Position numbers and translations under genes: made by a program
The notes under the pieces: generated by a model
What the model saw: the letters and a program-made list of their open reading frames with translations, nothing else
What the model was told of the DNA's origin: nothing
Databases searched by the model: none
From: Ceratobasidium sp. AG-K
Lineage: Eukaryota; Basidiomycota; Agaricomycetes; Cantharellales; Ceratobasidiaceae
DNA: 64,000 nt
Assembly: GCA_037039685.1 (NCBI GenBank)
Contig: JAWNGF010000012.1
Span: 1 to 64,000, forward strand
Direction: 5' to 3'
Shown: positions 1 through 14,061 of the stretch, in pieces
Numbering within the stretch: the stretch's first letter is position 1
Layout: each line of letters opens with the position of its first letter

Positions 1-1899
1 CGAAAAATTACATGGAAAATTCCAACATAAAATTAAATGAAATTAGCAAATAAAAAAATGGGCAGGGGAACGCACCAATCTTGTTCGTAAAGGTATGACG
101 TCCAGCCACATTTGTTGCCGAGCAATGAAGCGCCAGCGCCAGAAAGCCGATAGGGCACATCGTCTCCCCGCCGTACAACTCTGCCACAAACCCCGCACGG
201 GCCGCACGCTCGCGGTCATGGACGCTGGCATAGCACGTGTGGCCCTCAGCATCGACAGCCACGGTCCATAGCGTGACCGCAACACGCACACCAGCAGCAC
301 CCATCCGCACCGGGCAACCGCACGAGGTAGTAAGTCCAAGCGCCGCACACTGGGGGCTCGCCACGCCTGAACTCAGCAACAGCGTGCACAAAGGCCGTCA
401 GGGCTGGGGAGCCTTGTCAGCACCAGCCAGGCCAGAGTTGCCGCCGCCAGATTGGGTGGGGCCAAGGTAGAGGCCCAGACGACGTCGGCGAACCAGTCGG
501 CGAGCGGGACGGCGCTTGCTTGGATGACGGCCTTGGTGGGGACGGGCGCCTTTGGGCTCTTGCGGCGTTACAAGAACGACGGCGATGGGGAGAGCACGGA
601 GCATCGTATCCGAGTCGGGGCTGCCCAGGAACGACGGCACCGGAAGCGCTTGGGCAGGCGGACGCGGCGGCCAGTTTGTCGTTTCGGAACAGCTGCACGC
701 GCTTGGGGGCGGCGGCCTACTCCAGTCAGCCACAGTCTACTAAAATTTAATTGTACGTACTGCGAGATTGGCCCCGAGGGGCAAAAGTAGCAACGGCGGG
801 CATGCGAAGGCAAGAGCGCGCAAAGACTCGCTGTGCAATGAGTCTCTGCACTGGGCGACGGGCACCCGAATCGTAAGTCGTAAGAGACAATGAGCGACGG
901 GAAATCAAAGCAGGTGCGCAGATCACTCGGCGCTGGCCGACTAGCTTCTCGTCGACGATGGGTTCAACGACGGGTCGTCGTCAAACTCACAAGGCTGCCG
1001 CACAGGGTCCCTGCGCGCTCTAATTGTACAACGGGTCACGTGCAGCTGGGTGGAGCTCGGCCCCGGCTGGGATTGATTCGAATCGAGAGTGGGTTTGGTT
1101 CTCGCCTGGGATTGTTTCTTCGCGGTCTCGGCTCGGGACGCGTGTTTGGCTGACTCGGCCGCTGATTCATGCGGGAATTCAGGTTGATCAACTGCAAGGC
1201 CGCCGCACCCGCCCCACTCCCACGCCGTTTCAACACCTCGTTTGCCACCAAGTTAACCTGTCGCAGTGTGGCCATAACCGTTATAATGTATTTATCTTAT
1301 GTTCTCTTATGGAAAAGCCCAGCTCTGGCTGAATTGACCGTAGCCTTCGGCAGCAATCCGCATACATGCAGGCTGCGATATAATGCCGAGCTTCCGAGCC
1401 CCATTCGTTACCGTTTCAGCTATCATCACAACTACCTAATATGTTTCACACGATAAATACGTATGGACAGCCTTGTCTTATAGCTGTTACCGTCGTGAGG
1501 CTACCTAGGCCCACTGCGCCCTGCGTCCAGCTACACCCTGGCTCACAATCGTGGACAACGCGTCTAGACTTTCTGGCCCCACCTGACTCGTCAACTTCGT
1601 CATCCTGCGAGATAAGCAACGTTTGTGGGAGCACAGCCCAGTGATATCAGACACGTTGTTAGGCTTCGGTGCTGCGCTGATACTGTGGTTCCTTATGTTC
1701 CACGTGGGTTGTGTGCGAGTTGACAGACTTGCTGGCAAGGCAAAGTTTACAAATACTATTGCTTGATAATAAATGTACAACGACATAGTGAGGCGAGTTT
1801 CATAACTCGTAGGTACAAATAATTAAACTAGGGGGCTTATAATGGATCGGTTACCCCCTATAATAGATATGACGCCAGGGACTGGCACCGTCGATCTCG
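1..1899. other. Unassigned region, possible minus-strand coding remnant at 8-730
   Basis: I recognise no gene here. The first 730 bases are GC-rich and keep overlapping open frames on the minus strand. One minus frame near 390-560 would encode a hydrophobic stretch rich in Ala, Leu and Trp, and another (8-391) encodes an Ala/Val-rich segment, but no splice pattern joins them convincingly. From about 1170 to 1899 the DNA is AT-richer and shows nothing coding. If a gene exists it runs leftwards and may continue off the window. Confidence 0.25.
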
Positions 1900-2903
1900 C
1901 TAATTGAGGATGTGACGGCCTGTCCACGGATTTACACCGGTGTCACCTTGTACCAGTGGCTCTTCATATGCGGGAGAAAAGAGTCTAAAAAAAAAAAAAA
2001 CACCTGAGCCAGCGAATCCAAAATAGGCAAATTGAGTATCCATCCCCCTTGCAAGCAGCACCGCATTAACCTGGTCCTCCAGGCGTTCAATCCGTTCTTC
2101 CGAGGTGACAAGGCGCCGATCGACAGACTCTGCCAGCCACTGGACGGTCTGACTATTGGTTAGCCCGATAGTGAGCTGAATCGTTTTCGGAGCAGTTAGT
2201 TGTAGATTCGCATTGGAACGAAAGATGCATACGTTGAACATGATGAGATGAATCACAAGTTCATATTTGATTCGCATAACCGTCTCGTGAATATTTGTTT
2301 GGGATGCAAACTTGGTCGCGAATCGACAGTCATAGAGGGATTGCAACTCGAGGAGCGATTTGCCAAGATACCTTCAGAATCATGGGGTTAGTTTGGGTTG
2401 TTATTGGATCTTGAGCAAACTCACTCGTAGAGCTTTTGGAACTGTTCACAACACCTAGCAGTCTTCCCATATAGGTCGACTATAGTCTTGTCATCCATTT
2501 CTTCCCGTGCTTCCTGGAGCATGCCCATAAGATTTTGAATCTGCTCAGCCAACGTCTGCATGCTCATGTCATTGTCTTTCGGAGCCTGCAACACGTCCGG
2601 CTGTGGGTGATTAATAAAGAAAAAATCGATCGCTATCCGCTTTCAGCTCACCTTGAGGGCAACAATCAGCCGGCGAACATGCTCTCCCACTTCTTGTGTG
2701 AGTGGAAGGTTGACAAGTCGGACAGTTTGGGTCAATGCGAGGATGGCGCCGTTGCGTACGTTACGCTGGCGAAGGTTTGATTTAGTTGATTGCTGGAGAG
2801 CGGCCACTATGGGGTGAGCAAGTTGGTACAAGCGATGTGGTAGCGGAAGGGAGGGATAAATTGGCGCCTGGCGGACACAATTTCCAATCTTCGAAGCGCG
2901 CAT
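1900..2903 (-). CDS. Helical, coiled-coil-like protein of unknown function
   Basis: I do not recognise the family. Three consecutive minus-strand exons read well. The first (2903 to about 2653) encodes an amphipathic segment beginning near HRLYQLAHPIVAALQQ. The second (about 2590-2440) contains AEQIQNLMGMLQEAREEMDD and ends at CEQFQKLYE. The third starts near 2372 with YLGKSLLELQSLYDCR and holds the heptad-like stretch VTSEERIERLEDQVNAVLLA. Introns of about 50 nt with GT and AG ends separate them. The frame then meets a poly-A run at 1986-2000, read as poly-Phe, so the true 3' end probably involves one more splice. The protein looks all-helical and soluble, with no signal peptide or membrane span. 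Start and end are approximate. Confidence 0.45.
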
Positions 2904-3190
2904 ACATTTACCACGATTTTTGCCAGGTGCCTGGTTCTCGGTGCTCGTGATCCGTTTTAAGTTATATCTAAATATTTTATCATGCGCGATCCTGAAGATA
3001 TGGACCTGGTCAGGCTTTCAGTGAATTGAGGACTCGTCGGCGCCAGCGATTGGTGGAGAGTGGCCATTATGGGGTGAATAGGTCGGTACACGCGATGCAG
3101 TCGTAGAAAGGAAGTCTAGGTTGACGCCTGACGATCACAGTTTTTTACAGCTCAAATGCGCATACGTTTGTCCTGGTTTTGGCATGACGC
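2787..3190. repeat. Degenerate direct repeat, two copies of about 150 bp
   Basis: Bases 2787-2937 and 3046-3190 align along their length. Both begin with a gattg-tggagag-ggcca-tatggggtga pattern and later share cgcatac-ttt and ccaggt/ttttggca blocks, with many substitutions. The left copy overlaps the 5' exon of the helical-protein gene; the right copy lies upstream in non-coding DNA. This looks like an old local duplication of that gene's start region. Confidence 0.6.
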
Positions 3191-3358
3191 CTCGGGTATC
3201 CACGTCCGTGATTGGCTTCGGGGTTATAGGTGCGTTGTCCTTCGGATTTGGATGAAGCGGAGCGCAGTTGACTATTATTAGTCGCAAGGCACCAATTGAA
3301 GTGTATTATTATTCAGGATCTTTCTGTACCTCTACAATTTCGCCTTCGCTCTACATTT

Positions 3359-5620
<2,262 letters not shown>

Positions 5621-6343
5621 ATCGGATATTCCTGCGGGGAGGAGTTAGGGGATGGACAAGTCCCGCACCATACCCCTCTTTATGTATCTGACAGCCAAGT
5701 GCTGGCCCTGGGTGGTGGGCGCTCGGGGGTTCAACCATCCGGGCCAACGAATCCCCAGTGTCTGCGCCCGCTCGAGGACCTTCAACCGGAGGTCATGTCC
5801 CGCGAAGAACCTCATCAAGCGCGCGGTGAATGAATGAATACTTATCGTGAGAGTTTGCCTAAAATGTTGATTGGGACCTGAAATCGAGCGCTCAACTCTT
5901 TGCGCCTACAACCTTTGAATTGTGATTGTGGACCGATTGTCAGAGATGAGCGGCTAACATACGATGGAAGATGTGGAAGATACCAGGTTCGATGCATATA
6001 TCTGAGTGTACTGCCTCTCTCGCTTATAGTAATGAAACGTGCGCTGGCCTAATCCGAGTAACAAGCCCCGGGGTATGCCTGATTCAGGATTGATGATAGC
6101 AACTGAAGTTGGGGTTGTTTGCGCCGAGGATAACGCATCAGAAATCATGATCACTTGCATTGGCGGTTAAGGTTAACGCGCAGAGTTCACAGCGAAACGA
6201 TAGGATTTTCTGGCTTGACTACATCGAAGCGATTCAGGGCTGTCCTAATATCACGAGTGCAATTAGCGACGGTCCATCAATAGCAGCAGTCAATGCTCAA
6301 TACTTACGGGCGCGTTTACGTCGTCATTCGCGTATACAATGGA
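5621..6343. other. Intergenic region upstream of the amylase
   Basis: Between the amylase start and the 3' end of the decarboxylase. A minus-strand frame (5829 to about 5690) encodes MRFFAGHDLRLKVLERAQ and could be an upstream exon, but it does not splice in frame to the amylase start with any junction I can see. The rest shows no coding signal. Confidence 0.35.
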
Positions 6344-8294
6344 TCATACTGAGTGAGATCCCACAGACTCGACCATCACTGCCTGCAATACTTGCACCAC
6401 TATTTCAAAGTCCTCTCCCTCTCCCACTCCTCTATCCAACCCAGTCATCCAATTACTTACTGCAAGCCTCACTGCGCCTCGCCAACCCGGAGAAACATAC
6501 ATCTTCCTCGTCTCGTTGATCGCGTTGACAAGGGTTGCTGAACCTGCCGGTGCTTTATACGCGTCGATCCCACACTCATCTCTCGCGCAAAACAAAACGA
6601 CATTCAAATCAACCTGGCCCTGGACAGCACCCGTCTCTATATTCAAGACTCGGTACCACCTGGACCCGGGCCCGTTATGCATCCACTCAGCGACTCGCCG
6701 AGCAAAAGCGACGTTCCGCCTAATAATATCTGCGTACCCTTCTCGGCCCGTGGCCAATAAAGCGGAAAAGAGGGGGAGAGCGCGGAATCGGCGCGAGTTT
6801 TCGATTCCAAGGAAAAGGGGGGAAGCGAGCGCGTGAGAGGCTTCCAGTTCGGCTGTACGTGGTGGTGCGTTTGGGTTTTTGTGTAGGAGTGAGGTAGGCT
6901 GGAGGAGGAACTCTGGGAGAGGGGCCAAATATGGATTTTTGTAGGGCAAGGGAGCGGGAGAAGAATAGCCCGCAGTCGTAAGGAACGTTAAACCACTTAT
7001 GAGCTAGATTGTATGTTGTTAAGCACTATTAGACTTGGAGTGGTCGAGAGCGTACCGTCCGACGCGATGCTGTCCGCGAGTTCAAGGTTCTTAGCCATGA
7101 ACGCAAGTTCGGGCACAAGGCGAGCGAAGGCGCCGAATGCTGATTCACGCTTGGGTTTGGTAAACTACGCGAATGCAAGGGGATTAACACACCTGCGTCA
7201 ATATGCAGCCATACGTTGTATTTGTTGCACAGTTCGCGTACTGTGGCAACATTTGGACTAAATTCTCCCTGGTAAGATGTAGACATAAGCGCTCGCCAAA
7301 ATATATGCAACTCAACTAACCGTATTCACTTCTCCGGAGCTGAGAACCACAAAGGCCGCCTTGCGCTCCTTCTCAAAAGCCGAAGCATATTCTAACAACT
7401 TTGCCTCTAATGCCTCCAAATCTATTCCAGTGCCGTTAGAGGCTCCCATATCAATTACGTTGGAACGGCCGATCCCGACGAGGGCAGCTGCCTTGATCGC
7501 CGAGGCGTGCGGCCTGTCGCACAAGACTTGAACCGTAATTCCTGCAAAGCCGTCTTCTGCAACGGAATGTTCTTGATTGCCGGTCGCGATACGGACTGCA
7601 TATTCGCGTCCACATGCTATGGGACGGTGGCTATAAAACTTGGATCACCACTGGATAGGAAAACACCCACCCATGCCGAGAACGTTGCTCGCCGTTGCGC
7701 CGGTTGTCAAAGTTTTCGCGGTAAACCTTTCCCTGGGCAGATCAAGGAGGTCGAGCACCATATCGAGCACTCGGTCCTCGACGGCTGTGCTCACGGTTTG
7801 CTCCTATAGGGTCATTCGTATCAGTAAGAGGTAGTAAGGAGCATAGACAAACGAACCGCGAGGTTGACTTGACAATTTTGGTCATAGATTGTCGCAAGGA
7901 AGTCACCAGCCTAGCAGGGTTCACAAAATTACTATGATATCATTACATTATCGGATTGGGAGCTACCTCTGCTGCGGGGAGCACACCTCCAGTGACGAAT
8001 CCAAAATATCTGCGATGACGTCCAAATGTCAGTACCCGAACGACAAAATTACCCCACCTCCAGGCTCGTCGTTTACCTTGGACCGGATTGGCCGGGAGCG
8101 AAACCAGGAGCGATCTTCTCTCGTATAAACTTCAAGGCTTCGTCAGTACCGAGTCCGGTCGAAGGAACGGTCTTGGGCAGAGCGGCGAGGGCATTCTGAA
8201 TATCAGCGAGATGAGCGATCGTGGGTTCATTGTGGATGCTGGAGCGACGTGTGGAGGCTAGCTCAAGTATACTGGCAAGTGTGTATGTGTCCAT
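6344..8294 (-). CDS. PLP-dependent amino-acid decarboxylase (group II)
   Basis: A member of the pyridoxal-phosphate decarboxylase family that includes aromatic amino acid, glutamate and diaminobutyrate decarboxylases. The ATG at 8294 opens MDTYTLASILELAS. Later exons carry YFGFVTGGVLPAA, a substrate-loop region; ATIYDQNCQ; TTGATASNVLGMG, a phosphate-binding segment; and then the large domain with VWLHIDAAFG, whose Asp contacts the PLP nitrogen. The Schiff-base lysine lies in SDAHKWFNVPYDCG; the split codon spans an intron at about 7053-7002, and the family consensus there is D-x-HKW. The last exon (6949-6344) holds the C-terminal domain with FRALPLFSALLATGREGY and ends VESVGSHSV. The substrate cannot be assigned from sequence. 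All exons are open. Confidence 0.88.
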
Positions 8295-8784
8295 TCTAGT
8301 TCAGATATGCAAGCAGTTTGAGCAACAGTGGGACCAGCTAAATAGCCCCAAGATCTCGAGGCAAGGCAAGCGCAAGATTGAAATCCGCCTAACCAGTCTA
8401 GATACGACGTATGCTATCAAGCCGAGTAGACTGTCACGACCACGAGTTGACTGTACTAAGCTATGCAATCTCCCTGACGATCAAGCCAATTACCGCTATT
8501 ATTTTAAGCGTGATGGTCGTTCATTTGGGGAGTCGACTTCGCACGTGATCGCATTTCACTTTATTTCATTTGAACCTCAACTATCGCGTGGACTGTGGAC
8601 GCCAATCCTGTACATGCGAGATACCGATAAATAGTTCCCTGTACCAGTAATGGAGAAACGAAAGAGGCTGGATGGGACGTGTTCAGGCAGTTTGACTATT
8701 CGCCCCGCAGGATGGTTAGTATCCGAGTTACTTTGCAATTCAAAAAGTAGAAATGACGATGGTATCTTATATATACATGTTTAG

Positions 8785-9369
8785 ATCCAGAACTGCGGCC
8801 TCGCGAAGAGGTTCCTCTAGCAAACGTTTCCTCCGCAGTCCTAGACAAGGTTCGTCGTAACCGAAGCTCGTAATCCATGCGTTGAATTGGTATCGCCGGC
8901 AGGTCATCGAGTACTGCGAACACCACAAAAACGACCCTCCTACTCAACCCGACTCATCGATTTACTCGGAAGTCCCCAAACCGAACGAGTGGGACCGAAA
9001 GTTCGTTCAGATGGAGAACGAATTGCTGCTCAACGTTATAATGGCCGCCAACTACCTAAACATCAAACCCCTGTTGTAAGTACTTTTGCTGCGTGTCAAG
9101 CTATACCTTATCTTACTCGGTACCCATGTAGGGATACCGCATGCAAGGGATTTAGTGACAGCATCAAGCGCAAGACCCCCATGCAGATTGGGAGTATGCT
9201 GGGTGCTGTGTCGGACTTTACTGCTGAAGAAGAGGTGAGCTGAGCGCCAATAAGCAAAATTGGAGTAACACCGCCGTTTGTGTGATATTCAGGCACAAAT
9301 TAGAAAAGCCGAAGTGAGTACATTGGTAAATTTGTCTACAGCGCTCTGAAGTTTTATTAGGGATGGTAA
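8785..9369 (+). CDS. SKP1-like SCF ubiquitin-ligase adaptor, 5' part missing
   Basis: SKP1 links cullin-1 to F-box proteins in SCF ubiquitin ligases. Exons read as follows: 8785-8849 (EEVPLANVSSAVLDK), 8903-9075 (VIEYCEHHKND, then EWDRKFVQMENELLLNVIMA and ANYLNIKPLL), 9132 to about 9235 (DTACKGFSDSIKRKTP, then DFTAEEE), a short exon AQIRKAE, and a last exon ending G-W-stop at 9369. This covers the second half of the POZ-like fold and the F-box-binding C-terminal helices. The first 50 or so residues (beta strand 1 and the cullin-facing strand) are absent. The frame upstream of 8785 contains no matching sequence and no ATG back to about 8690. It may be a truncated paralogue or have a distant first exon. 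Confidence 0.7.
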
Positions 9370-9643
9370 GCGGGAGCGGAGGAATTGTTCGATGAGGGCG
9401 TCGTGGGACACTATGAACGAGTTGCCACGCTATTTCCGTTATGAGCAAGTACAAAAGCATCGACACTCGGCCTCGCGGACATCATCATGACAAAGAGATA
9501 CCCCTGCCTGCACGAAGATCTTCCCTGCCGCATACTTTTTCATCATCAATAAAATTCAGCTATCGTTACAAATAATCTAAAATACCGCATACAAACGAAT
9601 AAATCAACAGACTGGACATCGAAGCACGGACGTTTTTAGACAA

Positions 9644-10317
9644 TCAGTCCACAAGCACCCAGTCGTCTTCAGCAACCTTCTCCCCCTTCTTTACATTCCC
9701 TCCCCTCTTCATCTCCATCTCATAATATGCTCTCCACGTATACGTCCTCCGGGTCTTGGAATGGACGGGGTGCCCCCCTATCCTAACCTCCTGCTTTTCG
9801 CCAAGCAGTGCAGGGCGGAAACAAGCAGCGGGTTTAGACCTGCGATTCTCCCTCCACCAGTCCCACGTGTGGCGCATCTGGGCTTCGTTGAATAAATGTC
9901 GCTCGAATCGGATCATGGTCGTGACCGAGGTTTGGTTGACGGGTAGGTTCTCGAGCCATGGGTAGAAATCGGCGAGGAGGTCGCTGAGTATGAGACCGAG
10001 CACGTTTGTGTTATTAGCCTACGCAATCGAGTTAGCACATGGAGACTCGAGTGAGATTAGAGGTGACTTGCAGCCCATTCTGGCCACTCGTCGTCCAATC
10101 GTAGGGCGAGTTCTTGGATGCCGCCCATCATATTGCCTCGTTCCCAGATTTTTTGCGTCCTCTTGGTGTTTAAGAACCATTGCGTCAGAGGGAAGGATGT
10201 CGTGGGTGGGACGTGGACGAGTGCTGGGTGGTTGGGGACACTGGCGAGCTCGGAGAAATGAGCAAAGAGGTTTTGCCTGGTCCATTCGGAAGATGTCCTG
10301 TTCTTGGAGAAGTGCAT
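9644..10317 (-). CDS. Unrecognised conserved-looking protein
   Basis: I do not recognise the family. A first exon from ATG 10317 encodes MHFSKNRTSSEWTRQNLFAH, continuing through TQWFLNTKRTQKIWERGNMM. After one intron near 10130-9980 a second exon encodes LLADFYPWLENLPVNQTSV and FERHLFNEAQMRHTWDWWRE, ending EDDWVLVD at 9644. The protein is basic and rich in Trp, Arg and Asn, with no membrane span or signal peptide. Regular amino-acid composition over about 200 residues and a clean single-intron structure support a real gene. The splice site is uncertain because two donors are possible. Confidence 0.5.
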
Positions 10318-10911
10318 GGTCGTGGGTGTGGGCCGCCTTGGTGTTTGGGTTGTATGGTTGGCTGTGTTGGTAGTGAGGAGGGAGCCTCCAGAGCTGAGGG
10401 TTCATATATCTTTCTGCTCGTGCTCACATTACCAGGACTGGTAATTATGGTTTGTGATTATGCGATAAATGTTCCCGTGGTTAATTACCAGAACGAGCAA
10501 TTCGCCCAGTAAACAAGAAATGCTCCCGCGAATATACTCCCGCGACGTTCAGGTTACCTGACCTAGTAATCAAAGAGCTAACTATATTGTACGATTCCTG
10601 GTGGAGCTATAATCCCCGAGGCGGTGGATACGATTGGCCTTTGTGCATAGATCCGCATATCGCCAGGTAACATGAGACATCGAGGTCCAGGAGGGCGAAG
10701 TCCAACTAGAGGCGTGAGCAGGAAAGCCGTAGTTTCTATCTGCAAGGGGTGCACAGTTTTGTTCCTTTCCACAAGAGCAATCAGTCCTGCTGTCGACTAG
10801 AAGAATAGAGAGTCCTTCGCCAGCGCAGGTGGTGGTCAGCTCCAAATGATTTGGCGCCGCAATTGGAAATTGCGAGGCACCTCGCCTGCACCCCACACGT
10901 GATACGTCGAC
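10318..10911. other. Intergenic region between divergent genes
   Basis: Lies between the start of the unrecognised minus-strand gene and the start of the plus-strand amidohydrolase, so it should hold both promoters. I see no coding frame I trust and no clear TATA box close to either start. Confidence 0.4.
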
Positions 10912-13664
10912 ATGCATTCGGCTCAACTTCGTCGTCGAGCAGCCAAGATGGAGGAGAGTGCGCGCCGACACGAGAAAGATGCGCTACTTGACGACCCAAA
11001 CAAGTCTACTATCAAAGATCCGACTGTCGAAGAACTCCGACTCGCGAGCTTTCGAAGCCGGAGTCGGGCAGGCGCTGTTGGGCGGGGCAGGATCCAGGCT
11101 ATAATTTCGGCGGTTGCGATAGGATTCGTGCTGATATTGGCTCGCTCCCAGAAGTCTAAAGCTCTTCCCGAGTCTTATGCTCTCTGTAGTGCTCATGGAG
11201 AGCGGAATATTTGGACTGTGAGCGATGGAGAGTCAAGGTACGTAATTTCCTTCCGTCACCAACTTCGGCGAACCAGTTCAAATGATATTGCCTTAGGGTA
11301 GAGTGTATGGTCGTAAACGGCAAACTCATAGCCGACACTGGGTCGTTGGACGAGATACGTCAACGCTGGGGTGACCGCGCTACGACCGGACCCGTCAAAG
11401 ATGCTCCGGCCGTGAGTCGGAAGACCGGTCTCAAGTTTATTTACCTCGCAAAGGGACAGGCTGCCTACCCAGGATTCCAAGGTCAGCCCGTGGCTACATA
11501 TGTCTCTATTATAGCGATTTACATCACCAGATGCCCATGCCCATGTCTTGCAATGGGGTTGGGCCAACCAGCTACCTCTGCGAGGGTCGCAATCCATTCG
11601 AGGTAATTCAATTACACATTATTACCCACTACAAAGCTAACTGCGTTACGTAGAAATCTTGGACAAGATCCGAAACTACATTTATGTCACGCCTCCCGAG
11701 TCTGGTGCGTGGATCGAAGGGCAAGGATGGGACCAAACACTCTGGGGAGGAAATTTCCCCAGCGCTGCCGATTTGGACCAGGATCCTATCCTCAAAGGCA
11801 AGCCAATTGTGCTCGCTCGCACAGATGTTCATGCCTACTGGGTCAGTACCTTCAGCTTCAACATCCGATTCTGCTTTAATATGACCCCACCCAGGTTTCC
11901 AACGAGGTTCTACGCCGCCTTGGCCCTCTCCCAGAGAAAGTCGAAGGCGGAGAGATTATTCGGGACTCTTACGGGAACCCCACTGGTATATTTTTGGATA
12001 ACGCGATGAACCTAATTGGCAAGTTCCAACCTCGTCCTCGTTGATTCTGTACTAATAATTATACAGACGCCGCCAAACCTCAATGGACCGACGCACAACG
12101 TCTCACATTCTTCCGCCGAACCGTCAAAGACGCCCTGGCCGTTGGACTAACGACCATTCACGACGCAGCCACGTTTGTTCCCGATATCGAGTTTTTCAAA
12201 AAGTCAGTCTACCATCTCCTCGCCTCGAGTAAACCTTACCCGCAAATGGCATAGGATGGCAGCAACAAACAAACTCCCTCTCCGCCTGTATCTCATGGGC
12301 CACACGATATCCGACTCGTACTGGGGTCCTGAGCTCCCAAGCATCTCGCCCGCCGAATCCGCCGATGGTCGTCTCATACTCAAGGCAGTCAAGTTGTTTG
12401 GCGACGGTGCGCTAGGGTCATGGGGCTCTGCTTTACTGGAGCCGTATTCCGATCGTCCTGAGACCAGGGGTATCATGCGGAGTAGCCCCGAAGTGTTGAG
12501 AGACTTGATAAAACAATTCTATGCCGACGTGAGTTTGTCATGGTTAATTGCGTGATTGGTAACTGATATTCGGAGACCAGGGTTGGCAAGTGGTGCGTGG
12601 TCAACGTCTCTAGTTTATTTTTGATACCAACTTATCTAGTAACTCTCAGAACACCCATTGTATCGGTGTACGTATGACTTGCCAGATATCGCCACTCGAA
12701 TTAATCGCTGCTCTCTCTAGGATCGAGCAAACAAAGTTATTCTTGACGCCTATGAAGAAGTTCTGAGGAACTCTACCGACACCGATCGCCGTCTCCGAAT
12801 TGAGCATGCGCAGATATTGACGCAGGACGACCTGAAGCGCATGGGTCAACTAGGAGGTACGTTTAGACAGTTATTCGCCTCTATAGACGCCCGCTTACTC
12901 GGGTGCACTATAGTGATTGCGAGCGTGCAACCAACTCATGCGTAAGCACGCAGGATTTTGACATGGACGGGGGCTTATTCACGGTTTCTAGAACGAGTGA
13001 TATGGGTTACGCTGAGACTCGCTTAGTACGGACTCTTGACTTGGACATTTCCATGTGCTAAGTAAGTACATTACAGGGCTCAGAGCGCATCAAAGGCGCG
13101 TATGCCTGGAGGACTCTTATTGAGTATGAACATTTCCGACTCGGATTTCTTTACTCGCTAAATAGGATTTAATTTTCGGCAGGAACGGCGCGACAGTTGT
13201 TACCGGGTCAGACTTCCCCGTTGAAGGCATCAATCCGCTCCTGGTGAGTAGACCCGAGTAGAACCTCTGTGGGGGGGCTGGATGGGCGAGGATGACTAAC
13301 GCAAAACCATATAGGGCTTCTATGCCGCGGTCACACGACTGGCGCCTGATGGCACGTCCCCGCACGGGAAAGGAGGGTGGTACCCTGAGCAACGGATGAC
13401 GCGGGAAGAAGGTGGGTCTGTTTTCGCTATATATTTATCTGATACGGACCTAATGACTGGGCAGCCCTGCGTGGCATGACTTTCAACGCGGCACACGCGA
13501 GTTTCCAGGAGCACCGAGTTGGTCGGATCGTCAAGGGCTTGAGGGCGGACGTAACGGTTCTGAGTCAGGACATCATGACTGTCCCAGCGGATGAGATCTT
13601 AGCGTCCACGGTTGTGGCGACCATGCTCGACGGGAGAGTCGTTTATGGCAAGCTGGGTGCATGA
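10912..13664 (+). CDS. Amidohydrolase-3 family metal-dependent hydrolase, membrane-anchored
   Basis: An amidohydrolase of the YtcJ-like group (Amidohydro_3), acting on an unknown C-N bond. The ATG at 10912 begins a basic, charged N-terminus, followed near residues 64-80 by a hydrophobic span (IQAIISAVAIGFVLILA). This predicts a cytosolic tail and a type II membrane anchor. Then come the VVNGKLIADTG beta domain and the metal-binding HxH motif, reconstructed across an intron as GFQDAHAHVLQWGW (near 11500-11560). Next are RTDVHAYWVS, a lysine-bearing strand in ILKAVKLFGDGALGS (the usual metal-bridging residue), VNTHCIGDRANK, RLRIEHAQI and the catalytic Asp in VTGSDFPVEGINPL. The C-terminus ends TMLDGRVVYGKLGA. 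About a dozen short introns; all exons stay in frame, so the gene looks functional. Confidence 0.88.
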
Positions 13665-14061
13665 CAGCGTTGTATGCTAAGCTGTGTTGTCGAAATAATA
13701 GGATAACATATCCGCATCAGGGGAACGAGGCAATTCCGAAATTGCAATTCCACCAACGTTATCATAATCCAACCAAAGTGTAGTATCGCGACGATACTGT
13801 AACGCGAACCGACATAAAACAATCCAATTCCATCGATGTACGATCGACCAGGGCTCGCTTTACCACGCATATACATAGAGGTTCTTGCTTAGACGCATGA
13901 AATTGTTCTCCTTTCCCTCCTAAAAGACTCTTGTCGTCAGTATCTCGTATCGTCAGTTACGGGACACTCAACTTCGGGTACTTGTTGTTCGTTGTCAGAA
14001 ATCACAACTACAACAAACAAGGCTTCTAGTCAGCAAAATCCACTCGGTCAGGCTGGGAGCT
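13665..14061. other. Intergenic region between convergent 3' ends
   Basis: About 400 bases between the 3' ends of the amidohydrolase and an F-box-like gene. No coding frame or repeat stands out. It should contain both polyadenylation regions. Confidence 0.45.
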
